From assembly GCF_019492055.1 (NCBI RefSeq), contig NZ_JAICBX010000002.1, forward strand, positions 930,001 through 994,000: 64,000 nucleotides of DNA, given 5' to 3'. Of this stretch, positions 52,101 to 61,844 are shown piece after piece. The position numbers and the translations under genes are program-made. How positions within the stretch are numbered: position 1 is the stretch's first letter; every line of letters starts with the position of its first letter. The stretch comes from Flavimaribacter sediminis (lineage in GTDB: Bacteria > Pseudomonadota > Alphaproteobacteria > Rhizobiales > Rhizobiaceae). The notes below the pieces were generated by a model. That model was not told where the DNA came from. It searched no databases and was given only the letters and a program-made list of their open reading frames with translations.

Positions 52101-53195
52101 ATGGGCGCCTATATCGTTCGACGGCTGCTCCTGATCATTCCGACGATGATCGGAATCATGGCCCTGTCTTTCCTTGTTGTGCAATTTGCGCCCGGCGGGC
52201 CCGTGGAGCAGATCCTCGCGGACCTTTCCGGCCAGGGCAATTCCGCGACCGAGAGAATTTCCGGCGGCGGCGATTTCCAGAACCAGCCGGCGGGCGGCGC
52301 TGACGCATCGTCAAGCTACCGGGGCGCGCAGGGTCTCGATCCGGACTTCATCAAAAAGCTCGAAAAGCAATTCGGCTTCGACAAGCCGCCCACGGAACGC
52401 TTTTTCTTGATGATGTGGGATTTCATGCGGTTCGATTTCGGGGAGAGCTTCTTTCGCGATATTTCGGTCATTGATCTGATCAAGGAGAAACTTCCGGTTT
52501 CCATCTCGCTGGGAATATGGATTCTGCTTCTGTCCTACATCATCTCCGTGCCGCTGGGGATCAAGAAGGCTGTGACGGACGGCTCGCGGTTCGACATATG
52601 GACGTCCGGCGTGATCATCATCGCCTACGCCATTCCCGGCTTCCTGTTCGGCATACTGCTGATCGTGCTGTTTGCCGGCGGTTCGTTTTTCGATGTGTTT
52701 CCGCTGCGCGGCCTGGTGTCGGAGAATTTTTCGGACCTGCCCTGGTGGAAGAAGATCCTCGACTATTTCTGGCACCTGACATTGCCGCTGCTTGCGCTTT
52801 CGCTGGCGGCCTTCGCGACGACGACGCTTCTGACCAAGAATTCCTTCATCGACGAAATCAGAAAGCAGTATGTGACGACAGCGCGCGCCAAGGGACTGAC
52901 CGAGAATCAGGTTCTCTACGGCCATGTTTTCCGCAACGCCATGCTGATCGTGATCGCCGGCTTTCCGGCGGCGTTCATATCGTCTTTCTTTTCCGGATCG
53001 CTGCTGATCGAGACCATATTCAATCTCGATGGCCTTGGGCTGCTCGGCTACAAGTCTGTGATCAACCGCGACTATCCCGTTGTCTTCGCGACACTGTTCA
53101 TCTTCTCGCTGATGGGTCTGGTTGTGGGCCTGGTTTCGGACCTGATCTACACCTGGATCGATCCGCGGATCGATTTCGAGCGGCGAGACGTCTGA
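52101..53195 (+). CDS. yejB: ABC importer permease YejB
   Basis: 364 residues. The OppB-like fold has the long periplasmic insertion after the first helix (residues about 35-85: [15 protein letters not shown], then [20 protein letters not shown]) that marks the YejB branch, then about five more helices and the EAA loop [19 protein letters not shown]. It lies 67 bases after the second binding-protein gene and directly abuts yejE (adjacent stop and start). Confidence 0.94.
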   Translation: MGAYIVRRLLLIIPTMIGIMALSFLVVQFAPGGPVEQILADLSGQGNSATERISGGGDFQNQPAGGADASSSYRGAQGLDPDFIKKLEKQFGFDKPPTERFFLMMWDFMRFDFGESFFRDISVIDLIKEKLPVSISLGIWILLLSYIISVPLGIKKAVTDGSRFDIWTSGVIIIAYAIPGFLFGILLIVLFAGGSFFDVFPLRGLVSENFSDLPWWKKILDYFWHLTLPLLALSLAAFATTTLLTKNSFIDEIRKQYVTTARAKGLTENQVLYGHVFRNAMLIVIAGFPAAFISSFFSGSLLIETIFNLDGLGLLGYKSVINRDYPVVFATLFIFSLMGLVVGLVSDLIYTWIDPRIDFERRDV

Positions 53196-54338
53196 ATGGA
53201 ACAGACGGTCGACAATACCAAGGCGCTCGACGGCCCTCCGAAAGGGTTCTTCTCGCCGACCACGAAACGAAGGTGGCAGAATTTCCGCTCCAACCGGCGC
53301 GGCTACTGGTCGCTGTGGATCTTCCTCGTGCTGTTCGTGCTCAGCCTGTTCGCGGAGTTCATCGCCAACGACAAGCCGCTGCTCGCCTGGTACAAGGGCG
53401 AGCTTCTTGTTCCGGTCCTCGTCGATTATCCGGAAGAGAAGTTCGGCGGCTTCTACGCCGTAACCGCCTATCGCGATCCGATGATCAACCAGGAAATATC
53501 GGACAATGGCTGGATCCTGTGGCCGCCGATCCGCTATTCCTATCTGACCCGCAATTCCGAGGTGCCGCATTCGGCGCCCACTCCGCCCTTCTGGCTTATG
53601 GACAAGGAGCAGCGCTGCTCCGCCTATCTGGAGGGCAGCGACGATCCGGATTGCACGTTTGGCAATCTCAACTGGCTGGGCACCGACGATCAGGCGCGCG
53701 ACGTGCTGGCCCGGGTCATTTACGGGTTCCGGATATCGGTGCTGTTCGGGCTGATCCTGACCGGGCTTTCCGCCGTCGTCGGCGTCTGGCTCGGCGCGAT
53801 TCAAGGCTTCTTCGGCGGCTGGATCGACCTTACGTTCCAGCGCTTCATCGAAATCTGGTCGGCTGTGCCGGTGCTCTACGTGCTGATTATCATAGCCTCC
53901 ATCCTCCCGCCGGGATTCTGGGTGCTGCTCGGCATCATGCTGCTGTTTTCCTGGGTCGCCTTCGTCAGCGTCGTGCGGGCTGAATTCCTCCGGGCGCGCA
54001 ATTTTGAATATGTAAACGCAGCGCGGGCGCTGGGCGTCGGCAATGCAACGATTATCTATCGCCACCTGCTGCCCAACGCCATGGTGGCGACGCTCACCTT
54101 CCTGCCCTTTATCCTGTCGGGATCAATCGCGACGTTGACCTCGCTCGACTTCCTCGGGCTCGGACTGCCGCCCGGATCGCCGTCGCTCGGCGAACTGATC
54201 GCGCAGGGCAAGAACAATCTGCAGTCGCCCTGGCTGGGCATCACGGCCTTCGTCATCATATCGCTGATGCTTTCCCTGCTGATCTTCATCGGTGAAGCCA
54301 CGCGCGACGCCTTCGACCCGCGAAAGACTTTCAGTTGA
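53196..54338 (+). CDS. yejE: ABC importer permease YejE
   Basis: 380-residue DppC-like permease with the YejE-specific N-terminal part (SPTTKRRWQNFRSNRRGYWS) and a large periplasmic loop between helices 1 and 2 (residues about 55-165). The sequence LGTDDQARDVLARVIYGFRI leads into the core. The EAA loop reads AARALGVGNATIIYRHLLP. The stop overlaps the TTG start of yejF. Confidence 0.94.
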   Translation: MEQTVDNTKALDGPPKGFFSPTTKRRWQNFRSNRRGYWSLWIFLVLFVLSLFAEFIANDKPLLAWYKGELLVPVLVDYPEEKFGGFYAVTAYRDPMINQEISDNGWILWPPIRYSYLTRNSEVPHSAPTPPFWLMDKEQRCSAYLEGSDDPDCTFGNLNWLGTDDQARDVLARVIYGFRISVLFGLILTGLSAVVGVWLGAIQGFFGGWIDLTFQRFIEIWSAVPVLYVLIIIASILPPGFWVLLGIMLLFSWVAFVSVVRAEFLRARNFEYVNAARALGVGNATIIYRHLLPNAMVATLTFLPFILSGSIATLTSLDFLGLGLPPGSPSLGELIAQGKNNLQSPWLGITAFVIISLMLSLLIFIGEATRDAFDPRKTFS

Positions 54339-55963
54339 CCGAACCGCTGCTCACCATACGCGATCTGTCCGTGCTGTTTCGCCAGGGCGACAACGAAACG
54401 CTGGCCGTCGACCGCGTGTCCTTCGACATCGCAAACGGGGAAACGGTTGCGCTGGTCGGCGAATCGGGCTCCGGCAAGTCGGTCACGGCGCTGTCTGTGC
54501 TCAAGCTCCTGCAATATCCGGCGGCAAGCCATCCGTCGGGCAAGATCATGTTCGAGGGCGACGACCTTCTGAGCGCCGGCGAGAAACGCCTGCGGCAGGT
54601 GCGCGGCAACCAGATCGGCATGATTTTCCAGGAGCCTATGACGTCGCTTAATCCGCTGCACGCCGTCGAAAAGCAGATCAGCGAGGTTCTGAAGCTGCAT
54701 CAGGGCATGGGCGAGAAAGCGTCCAAGGCTCGGACGCTTGAACTGCTGGAGCAGGTCGGAATACGCGATGCGGAACAGCGTCTCGCCTCCTATCCGCATC
54801 AGCTTTCCGGCGGGCAGCGGCAGCGCGTGATGATCGCTATGGCGCTCGCCAACCGTCCAAAACTGCTGATCGCCGACGAACCGACAACGGCTCTGGACGT
54901 AACGGTGCAGGCGCAGATCCTGGCTCTTCTCGACGAGTTGAAACAGGAATACGGCATGTCGATGCTGTTCATCACGCACGACCTCGGAATTGTCCGCAAG
55001 ATCAGCGACCGCGTCTGCGTGATGACCGGGGGCCGCATCGTCGAATCAGGCGCGACGGAAGACGTGTTCACCGCTCCGTCCCATGATTACACGAAGCATC
55101 TTCTGGCCGCCGAACCGAGCGGCGCGCCGCCGGAGACAGACGACTCGGCGCCGATCGTCATCGAAGGCAAACAGGTCAAGGTCTGGTTTCCGATCAAGAA
55201 GGGTTTGCTGCGGCGAACCGTCGATCACGTCAAGGCGGTGGACGGGATAGACCTGACGTTGCGGGCCGGCCAGACGCTTGGCATCGTGGGTGAATCCGGG
55301 TCCGGAAAGACGACGCTTGGTCTCGCGCTGACGCGCATGATCTCGTCGGAAGGACAGATCGGTTTCGTCGGCAAGGATATCGGGCGCTACTCTTTCCGCG
55401 AGATGCGGCCGCTGCGCGACCAGATGCAGATCGTCTTCCAGGATCCGTTCGGCTCGCTGTCTCCGCGCATGTCGATCTCGGAGATCGTCGCGGAAGGCCT
55501 GCGCATTCATGAACCAGGCCTCGACGTGGAGGCGCGTGACCGCAAGGTGGTCGATGCGCTGAAGGAAGTGGGGCTCGACCCTTCGACCCGATGGCGCTAT
55601 CCGCACGAGTTTTCCGGCGGCCAGCGTCAGCGCATCGCCATTGCGCGCGCCATGGTGCTCAGCCCGCGCTTCGTGATGCTGGACGAGCCGACCTCGGCGC
55701 TCGACATGAGCGTGCAGGCGCAGGTGGTCGATCTCCTGCGCAAGCTCCAGGCTACCCACAATCTCGCCTATCTGTTCATCAGCCACGACCTGAAGGTGGT
55801 CCGCGCGCTGGCGAACAATGTCATCGTGATGCGCAATGGCAAGATCGTCGAACAGGGACCGTCCGACCAGATCTTCGATCATCCGCAGACCGACTATACG
55901 AAGGCGCTGATGGCCGCCGCCTTCAATCTGGAAACAGCGCCGGAAGGCGTTGTGAGCGAATAG
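54335..55963 (+). CDS. yejF: ABC importer double ATPase YejF
   Basis: 542 residues with two nucleotide-binding domains. NBD1 has [11 protein letters not shown] near 42 and [15 protein letters not shown] near 158. NBD2 has GESGSGKTTLG near 320 and [15 protein letters not shown] near 430. It starts with TTG in an overlap TTGA with the yejE stop, so translation is coupled. It completes the yejA1A2BEF operon. The second fused ATPase of the window, encoded near 20 kb, belongs to a different importer. Confidence 0.94.
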   Translation: MTEPLLTIRDLSVLFRQGDNETLAVDRVSFDIANGETVALVGESGSGKSVTALSVLKLLQYPAASHPSGKIMFEGDDLLSAGEKRLRQVRGNQIGMIFQEPMTSLNPLHAVEKQISEVLKLHQGMGEKASKARTLELLEQVGIRDAEQRLASYPHQLSGGQRQRVMIAMALANRPKLLIADEPTTALDVTVQAQILALLDELKQEYGMSMLFITHDLGIVRKISDRVCVMTGGRIVESGATEDVFTAPSHDYTKHLLAAEPSGAPPETDDSAPIVIEGKQVKVWFPIKKGLLRRTVDHVKAVDGIDLTLRAGQTLGIVGESGSGKTTLGLALTRMISSEGQIGFVGKDIGRYSFREMRPLRDQMQIVFQDPFGSLSPRMSISEIVAEGLRIHEPGLDVEARDRKVVDALKEVGLDPSTRWRYPHEFSGGQRQRIAIARAMVLSPRFVMLDEPTSALDMSVQAQVVDLLRKLQATHNLAYLFISHDLKVVRALANNVIVMRNGKIVEQGPSDQIFDHPQTDYTKALMAAAFNLETAPEGVVSE

Positions 55964-55989
55964 TCCACACACGGCATAAAGGGGACCGC

Positions 55990-56949
55990 GTGACGCAGAC
56001 CAAGGGCGCAATATTGCTCGCCATGAAAGGCGAGATGGGGGATTCCTGGCACGCCTTCCTCAACAGCGCGTCGAAAGACCGACCGGTCGTGCGCGCGCCT
56101 GTCGAGCACGGCGACCCGTCCATTGACTACGCGGTCGCATGGGCCCCGGAGCCGGGCCTGCTGGCGTCTCTGCCCAATCTCAAGGCGATCTTTTCCGTGG
56201 GCGCCGGCGTCGATCACCTGTTTCGCGATCCGGATCTTCCCAATGTCCCGATCGTACGCGTCGTGGCTGAGGATCTGACGAACCGGATGAGCGAATATGT
56301 GGTCTGGCGCGTCCTCGACCATCACCGGCAGGGCGACCGCTACCGGCGCCAGCAGACACAGCGCCTGTGGGGCGAGGACCTCGATCAACCGGTCGCGGCC
56401 GACGTCACCGTGGGCATTCTCGGTCTCGGCGCGCTCGGGCAGGACGCCGCCCGCAAGCTTCGCGCCCTCGGTTTTCAGGTTGCGGGATGGTCGCGCAGCC
56501 CGAAGACCATGGAAGGCGTGCAGTCATTCGCGGGCGAAAACGGCCTCGACGATTTTCTGAAGATCAGCGACATGATCGTATGCCTGCTGCCGCTGACCGA
56601 CGAGACGCGTCACATCCTGTCGCTGCCGCTGTTCGAGAAGCTGAAGAAAGGCGGTCCTTTCGGCGCGCCGGTTTTGATCAACGCCGGGCGCGGCGGCCAG
56701 CAGGTCGAGGAGGACATCGTGACGGCGCTCGACAGGAGACTGCTGTCAGCGGCGAGCCTCGACGTCTTCAACGGCGAACCCCTGTCGCCGGACAGTCCTC
56801 TGTGGCTGGACGAGCGCATTTTCATCACGCCGCATGCTGCGGCCACGTCCGTGGCGAGCGCAATCGTGCCGGGCATGCTGGAACAGATGGATCGCCACGA
56901 CGCCGGCGAGCCCTTGAAGAACCTCGTCGACCGAAGCAGGAACTACTGA
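55990..56949 (+). CDS. D-2-hydroxyacid dehydrogenase, GhrA-like
   Basis: 319 residues, NAD(P)-dependent, probably reducing glyoxylate or hydroxypyruvate. It has the cofactor motif GILGLGALGQDAARKL near 145, Arg in LINAGRGGQQVEED near 235, and His-pair region ITPHAAATS near 283. It starts with GTG behind GGGGAC, 26 bases after yejF, so it may share the yej transcript. The frame is open upstream inside yejF but is not coding there. It overlaps the convergent NlpC/P60 gene by 7 bases. Confidence 0.9.
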   Translation: MTQTKGAILLAMKGEMGDSWHAFLNSASKDRPVVRAPVEHGDPSIDYAVAWAPEPGLLASLPNLKAIFSVGAGVDHLFRDPDLPNVPIVRVVAEDLTNRMSEYVVWRVLDHHRQGDRYRRQQTQRLWGEDLDQPVAADVTVGILGLGALGQDAARKLRALGFQVAGWSRSPKTMEGVQSFAGENGLDDFLKISDMIVCLLPLTDETRHILSLPLFEKLKKGGPFGAPVLINAGRGGQQVEEDIVTALDRRLLSAASLDVFNGEPLSPDSPLWLDERIFITPHAAATSVASAIVPGMLEQMDRHDAGEPLKNLVDRSRNY

Positions 56950-57815
56950 ATTTTCGGACGACGGAAACCGGTCGGCGGGCCATAGAGATGCGCTATGCGT
57001 GAAACGGCGTCCGCAAGCGGCTCCTCTTTCACAATCATCGTGTGACCGCTCGCATGCAGGATGCTTTCGCGGTCGCGCATGATCGCCACATGCCCTTTCC
57101 AGAAGACGAGATCGCCGCGGCGCAGCGCGCCGTAATCCGGCCCCGGATCGACCGCGTCGCCGACGCCGGCGGCCTGCATGTCGGTGTCGCGCGGCGCCTT
57201 GAGGCCCGCCATCGCCATGGCGAGCTGCACCAGGCCCGAACAATCGAGCCCGAAGCCCGATCGCCCGCCCCAGAGATAGGGCGTCTCAAGAAACCGTTCC
57301 GCAACAGCGACGTAGTCCGCTTCTCGGCGATCGAGCGGCGCAACATGGCTGGCGATCACGGCGAATCCGTCCTGCGTCATGGCATACTGCGTGCCTCGGG
57401 TTTCCGAAGTCCCGTTTATTTTTAGCCGACTACCCATAGAGAGGCTTGCTTCCACGCGATGGCGCAAGTCAGCCCCGTCATAGAGAAAAGTGCGCGGAAC
57501 GACGACCATATGGGTTGGTTCTGTTTGGGTTTCCCCCACATCTTCAGCCGCGACATAGCCGACATATCCATCGGCGTCGCACTGGATCCACCGCCACCTG
57601 TCCTTTTCCTCGAAAACACGGACCGTTTCACCGTAGAGGGACTGGGACACGCATTCCGACGCCTTATCGGGTCTGGCGTGGATATTGGAGACAGGGGCGA
57701 CGATCACAGCGGGCGCGCCCGTAACATAGGCGGCGGCGTCGACGACATTGCGAAGCCTGCTGTCGGCCAGATCGGCTCGGTATGCGTTGAGCCGCTTGTC
57801 CGGAGCCGCGCTCAT
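56943..57815 (-). CDS. NlpC/P60 peptidoglycan hydrolase with SH3-type domain
   Basis: 290 residues. An N-terminal bacterial SH3-like region lies at about 35-160 (IHARPDKASECVSQSLYGE; WRWIQCDADGYVGYV). A C40 papain-like domain follows at about 165-285, with catalytic Cys in GLDCSGLVQ and His in KGHVAIM. It is predicted to cut D-Glu-diaminopimelate links in cell-wall peptides, perhaps recycled ones, since no signal peptide is seen. The start overlaps the MarR stop as ATGA. Leucyl aminopeptidase is the next gene upstream, which is a frequent neighbour in alphaproteobacteria. Confidence 0.92.
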   Translation of the reverse strand: MSAAPDKRLNAYRADLADSRLRNVVDAAAYVTGAPAVIVAPVSNIHARPDKASECVSQSLYGETVRVFEEKDRWRWIQCDADGYVGYVAAEDVGETQTEPTHMVVVPRTFLYDGADLRHRVEASLSMGSRLKINGTSETRGTQYAMTQDGFAVIASHVAPLDRREADYVAVAERFLETPYLWGGRSGFGLDCSGLVQLAMAMAGLKAPRDTDMQAAGVGDAVDPGPDYGALRRGDLVFWKGHVAIMRDRESILHASGHTMIVKEEPLADAVSRIAHLYGPPTGFRRPKIQ

Positions 57816-58162
57816 ACGCCCAGTTCCTCTCCCTCGCGGACGATGATGCGTCCGAGCCGCTCGAGATATTCCGATCCTTCGACAGTGCGCTGGATGACGA
57901 CGTTGCGCCGGTCGGCCTTGTCTCTCGTGCGGTGCACCAGTCCCATGGCGCCCATCGTATCGAGGGCCCGGGTGATGACCGGCTTCGTGACGCCAAGAAG
58001 CGCCGCAAGCCCCCGCACCGTATGCGGCGGCGGCTCCAGATAGACATGCAGAAGGATGGTCAGTTGACGCTGCGTGAGATCAGGTCCGTCATTGCGGACC
58101 ATCGCCAGCATCGCGCTGCGCCAGAGATAGAGCGCCTCGGACGCTCTCAGATGTACGCTCAT
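57812..58162 (-). CDS. MarR-family regulator
   Basis: 116-residue winged-helix protein: LTQRQLTILLHVYLEPPPH, VRGLAALLGVTKPVITRALD as recognition part, and the wing RTRDKADRRNVVIQ. It is shorter than most MarR proteins (about 140) because the C-terminal dimerisation helix is brief. Gene order is aminopeptidase - MarR - NlpC/P60 on one strand, the last two overlapping. The target is unknown. Confidence 0.88.
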   Translation of the reverse strand: MSVHLRASEALYLWRSAMLAMVRNDGPDLTQRQLTILLHVYLEPPPHTVRGLAALLGVTKPVITRALDTMGAMGLVHRTRDKADRRNVVIQRTVEGSEYLERLGRIIVREGEELGV

Positions 58163-58235
58163 GCAAACCCGTCAGATACGGCAATCGTTTCGCTACCGTA
58201 TCATTTCGCCGCCAGCCGGTCAAAACATTCGTCGA

Positions 58236-59612
58236 TCAGTTTCCGTAGCGTTCTTCCAGCATCGTATAGAGCGCGCGGATGGCCTGCGCCTCGCCGCCTG
58301 CCGGCGCATGCGGCTTGTCGGCGCGGTTCCAGGCGTAGATGTCGAAATGCGCCCACTCCTTCGCCTTCTGGACGAACCGGTTGAGGAACAACGCCGCCGT
58401 GATCGATCCGGCGAACCCGCCCGCCGGCGCATTGTTGAGGTCGGCGATCGGCGACGACAGCAACCGGTCATAGGGCTTGAACAGGGGCATGCGCCAGAGC
58501 GGGTCGAAAGCCTTGTCGGAGGCTTCGAGCAGCGCAGACGCAAGGCTGTCGCTATGGCAGAAGAAGGGAGCAAGGTCCGTTCCGACCGCAACTCGCGCGG
58601 CGCCGGTCAGCGTCGCCATGTCTATCATGATCTCCGGCTCTTCCTCATCGGCCAGCGCCATGGCGTCGGCGAGCACGAGCCGGCCTTCCGCGTCGGTGTT
58701 GCCGATCTCGACTGTCAGGCCCGCCCGGCTCGTCAGAATGTCGCCAGGCCGGAACGCGTTGCCGGCTATGGAATTCTCGACCGCCGGCACAAGCACCCGC
58801 AAACGCAGATCAAGGCCGGCCTTCATGATCATGCGGGCAAGTCCGAGAACATTGGCTGCGCCTCCCATGTCCTTCTTCATGAGAAGCATGCTGGAGGGCG
58901 GCTTGATGTCCAGGCCGCCGGTGTCGAAACAAACGCCCTTGCCGACCAGCGTCACTTTCGGAGCATCCGGCTTTCCCCAGGTCATGTCGATCAGGCGCGG
59001 CGCCTGCGCGCTCGCCCGGCCGACTGCGTGGATCATCGGAAAATTGCTCTCAAGCAGCGCATCGCCGGAAATCACCTCCACTGACGCCGAACAGTCAAGA
59101 GCCAGATCGCGAACGGCCTTTTCCAGATCGTCAGGCCCCATGTCGTTCACCGGCGTGTTGACGAGATCACGCGCAAGAAAACAACCGGAAACAATGCTTT
59201 CGGCGCGATCCCGGTCAACGCCTTCGGGACAAACGAGTTTGACGGCGCCCTCTTTCTTTTTCCTGCGGTAGGCCTCGAAGCGATAGCTGCCGAGACCGAA
59301 TCCGAGGCCGATCTGTTCGCCGAAGCGGCCGGAATTGGCGATACGCCAGACGCCATTCGGTAATCCGCCGGCCAGAGCGCCGGCGATCAGAGGATCTTCT
59401 TCAAGACCGTTTCCCGTTCCGAAAAACGCGCCGACGATCGTGCGATCCTTCCCCGGAACAAGCAGTATTTCTCCGCTGGCCGCTGAAAATCCAGATCCTT
59501 TGACCCATTCGGCCATCTCGGGCAACGGCAACGCCGTTTCGAGATCGCGGGGGGAGACGAGATAGACGGGCAGGGAAGGCGCTGAGCCGTCCTGAAAACT
59601 GAAGCTGTTCAT
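58236..59612 (-). CDS. M17 leucyl aminopeptidase family protein
   Basis: 458-residue two-metal aminopeptidase of the M17 family (PepA/PepB branch). The metal and catalytic sites are VGKGVCFDTGGLDIKP near 220-235, KKDMGGAANV near 245 and the signature NTDAEGRLVLADA near 305. It is somewhat shorter than E. coli PepA (503). It probably completes degradation of peptides, including those freed by the neighbouring NlpC/P60 enzyme or imported by the Yej system. Confidence 0.94.
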   Translation of the reverse strand: MNSFSFQDGSAPSLPVYLVSPRDLETALPLPEMAEWVKGSGFSAASGEILLVPGKDRTIVGAFFGTGNGLEEDPLIAGALAGGLPNGVWRIANSGRFGEQIGLGFGLGSYRFEAYRRKKKEGAVKLVCPEGVDRDRAESIVSGCFLARDLVNTPVNDMGPDDLEKAVRDLALDCSASVEVISGDALLESNFPMIHAVGRASAQAPRLIDMTWGKPDAPKVTLVGKGVCFDTGGLDIKPPSSMLLMKKDMGGAANVLGLARMIMKAGLDLRLRVLVPAVENSIAGNAFRPGDILTSRAGLTVEIGNTDAEGRLVLADAMALADEEEPEIMIDMATLTGAARVAVGTDLAPFFCHSDSLASALLEASDKAFDPLWRMPLFKPYDRLLSSPIADLNNAPAGGFAGSITAALFLNRFVQKAKEWAHFDIYAWNRADKPHAPAGGEAQAIRALYTMLEERYGN

Positions 59613-59687
59613 GGGTTATCCGAGGTGCTCGTTAACGGTCCGTTAGGGTTAACAGAATATTGATTTCGTTGTCGGTCTTTCAATGCT

Positions 59688-59762
59688 GATGGAGCAATTT
59701 CGACAGTTGAACGCCACAAGACCTGAACCCGGCTTCGAATGTCAAATCTTTAAGCTCCTCCA
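59688..59762. repeat. Decayed palindromic element, type D copy 3, inverted
   Basis: Reverse complement resembles the element at 6042-6118: GGAGCTTAAAGATTTGACATTCG against GTGGAGCTTTAAATTTGACATTTG, within about 75 bases. CTAG ends are lost. It lies in the 339-base gap (59613-59951) between the divergent aminopeptidase and tadD genes. The rest of the gap shows GTCCGACATTTGCGC at about 59794, possibly a remnant of a type C element, and no gene. Confidence 0.6.
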
Positions 59763-59951
59763 GAAACATATTCCTGCTGTCGGCCCGGAAGAGTCCGACA
59801 TTTGCGCTTTTAGGCGCCGCAGTGGGACGAGAAAGGCGGGATCGGACCGCCAGGGCAACACCGGGCGGCCGGGGATATCGCCGCCGGAGGGAAAACGGCG
59901 CCCGGGTCCCGATCAGCCAGCGGTCACTTTTGCCAGACGGGGACACAAGGC

Positions 59952-60761
59952 ATGAAATCAATTTCGAGGGGGGCGTTATCATCAGGTCTGCGGATGTCGA
60001 CGGGCATACTCGCCATCGCCCTGCTGGCGTCCGGATGCGCCAACAACGTCAGCCGCCAGACGACCGGATCGATTGCCCGGAGCTCGGAGCAGCTTTCGAC
60101 AATGAATGCGACGCAGCTGCTGAAGGCGGAAAGCAAGTTTGCAGCTGCCTACAAGGCCAATCCGAAAGACAAGGCGACCGGCATCAATTACGCGACCGTT
60201 CTCAGAATGGTCGGACGCGATTCCCAGGCTCTCGCCGTCATGCAACAGGTGGCGATCGCGCATCCGTCGGACCGCGACGTGCTTGCCAGCTACGGCAAGG
60301 CGCAGGCGGCCGCGGGACAGCTCGAAGCCGCGCTTTCGACGATCAAGCGCGCCCAGACGCCGGACCGGCCGGACTGGAAATTGCTCTCGGCGGAAGCGGC
60401 CATTCTCGACCAGCTTGGCAAGACCGAGCAGGCGCGCGGGCTTTACCGGCAGGCGCTCGACCTGGCGCCGGACGAGCCGACCATCCTCTCCAATCTCGGC
60501 ATGTCCTATCTGCTGACAGGAGATCTCAGGACTTCGGAAACCTACCTGAAGAAGGCCGTCGCCCGGCCCGGCGCCGACAGCCGCGTGCGGCAGAACCTCG
60601 CCCTTGTCGTCGGCCTTCAGGGCCGGTTCGACGAGGCGCAGCGCATCGCGCAATCCGAACTGTCGAGAGAACAGGCGGACGCGAACATGGCCTATCTCAG
60701 GACCATGCTGGCGCAACAGAACGCCTGGGCGAAGCTCGAGGACAAGAAGAACACCAACTGA
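59952..60761 (+). CDS. tadD: TadD-like tetratricopeptide lipoprotein
   Basis: 269 residues. A lipoprotein signal (TGILAIALLASGC, Cys near 29) is followed by about four to five TPR units (for example PTILSNLGMSYLLTGDLRTS). TadD is thought to help assemble the outer-membrane secretin of the tight-adherence pilus. The gene converges on tadC, instead of following it on the same strand as in the common order tadA-B-C-D. The TPR type alone is not unique to TadD; the neighbouring tad genes make the call. Confidence 0.86.
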   Translation: MKSISRGALSSGLRMSTGILAIALLASGCANNVSRQTTGSIARSSEQLSTMNATQLLKAESKFAAAYKANPKDKATGINYATVLRMVGRDSQALAVMQQVAIAHPSDRDVLASYGKAQAAAGQLEAALSTIKRAQTPDRPDWKLLSAEAAILDQLGKTEQARGLYRQALDLAPDEPTILSNLGMSYLLTGDLRTSETYLKKAVARPGADSRVRQNLALVVGLQGRFDEAQRIAQSELSREQADANMAYLRTMLAQQNAWAKLEDKKNTN

Positions 60762-60866
60762 TCTATGGCATGTTCGCCGGACACCGGGACGCTGTTGCAG
60801 ACGCTCTGCAGCGGCGCCTTGGCTCAGCGCGCTTTGCGTGACGGACCATGCGGGCGCCAGTCGGGT

Positions 60867-61841
60867 TCAGAACGTATCGTAGACCTGCATCAGCGCCGGT
60901 CCCATGATGACGGCGAAAATGACCGGCAGGAAGAACAGGATCATCGGCACCGTCAGCTTTGGCGGCAGCGCGGCGGCCTTCTTCTCGGCTTCGGTCATGC
61001 GATGATCGCGGCTCTCCTGCGCCAGCACTCGCAACGCCTGGGCGATCGGCGTGCCGTAGCGCTCGGCCTGGATCAGGGCCTGCGTGACGGACTTGACGGG
61101 CTCGAGACCGGTCCGAATGCCGAGGTTCTCGTAGGCCTTGCGACGCTCCTGCAGATAGGAGAGCTCCGCCGTCGTCAGCACCAGTTCTTCGCCCAGCGGC
61201 GGCGACTGCATGGCGATTTCTTCCGCGACCCTGTGAAAGGCCGCCTCGATCGAAACGCCTGACTCGACGCAGATTAGAAGCAGGTCGAGGGCGTCCGGCC
61301 AGGCGGTGCGGATCGATTGCTGGCGCTTTGCCGTGCGATTGGAGATAAACAGGATCGGCGCATAGAAGCCGGCGTAGGCTGCGCCAACGCACATGCAGCA
61401 ACGCACCAGAAACGAATATTGCTGGAGCAGTTCCAGCCCGAAAATGTAGAAGACGGCGAAACCGCCGAATAAAAACGGCAGGATGAAGCGCGCGACCAGA
61501 TAGATGTTGAGCGCATTGGGCGACCGGTATCCGGCCATTCTCAACTTGCCGACGGTCGCTTCGTCCACCAGGGCCTGGCGCAGGTTGAGCTGTTCGACCA
61601 GCCTGCCGACCGACATGTTTTTCTGGTAGCGCAGACCTTTCTGGGCGTTGTTTCTTTCCGTGTTCAGCCTGGCGCGTTCGCGGGCGCGAATTTCGTCCCT
61701 TTCAAGGGCCACCCTGTTCATGCGCGACTTCAGATCGCTCTTGTCGAACATCGGCATGACAAGCGTGAAAATGGTCGCGAAGACTGCGATGCTTACGAGC
61801 ACCGCCATAACGAAAGTGGGATTGGAGAGCGTCTCGACCAT
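60867..61841 (-). CDS. tadC: Type II secretion F-domain protein TadC
   Basis: 324-residue inner-membrane platform protein of the Flp/Tad pilus. One N-terminal helix precedes a charged region (MNRVALERDEIRARERARLN), then two central helices, the cytoplasmic T2SF domain (SGVSIEAAFHRVAEEIAMQ; ALIQAERYGTPIAQALRVL) and a final helix. The gene begins 3 bases after tadB ends, so the pair is tightly linked. Confidence 0.93.
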   Translation of the reverse strand: MVETLSNPTFVMAVLVSIAVFATIFTLVMPMFDKSDLKSRMNRVALERDEIRARERARLNTERNNAQKGLRYQKNMSVGRLVEQLNLRQALVDEATVGKLRMAGYRSPNALNIYLVARFILPFLFGGFAVFYIFGLELLQQYSFLVRCCMCVGAAYAGFYAPILFISNRTAKRQQSIRTAWPDALDLLLICVESGVSIEAAFHRVAEEIAMQSPPLGEELVLTTAELSYLQERRKAYENLGIRTGLEPVKSVTQALIQAERYGTPIAQALRVLAQESRDHRMTEAEKKAAALPPKLTVPMILFFLPVIFAVIMGPALMQVYDTF

Positions 61842-61844
61842 GGG

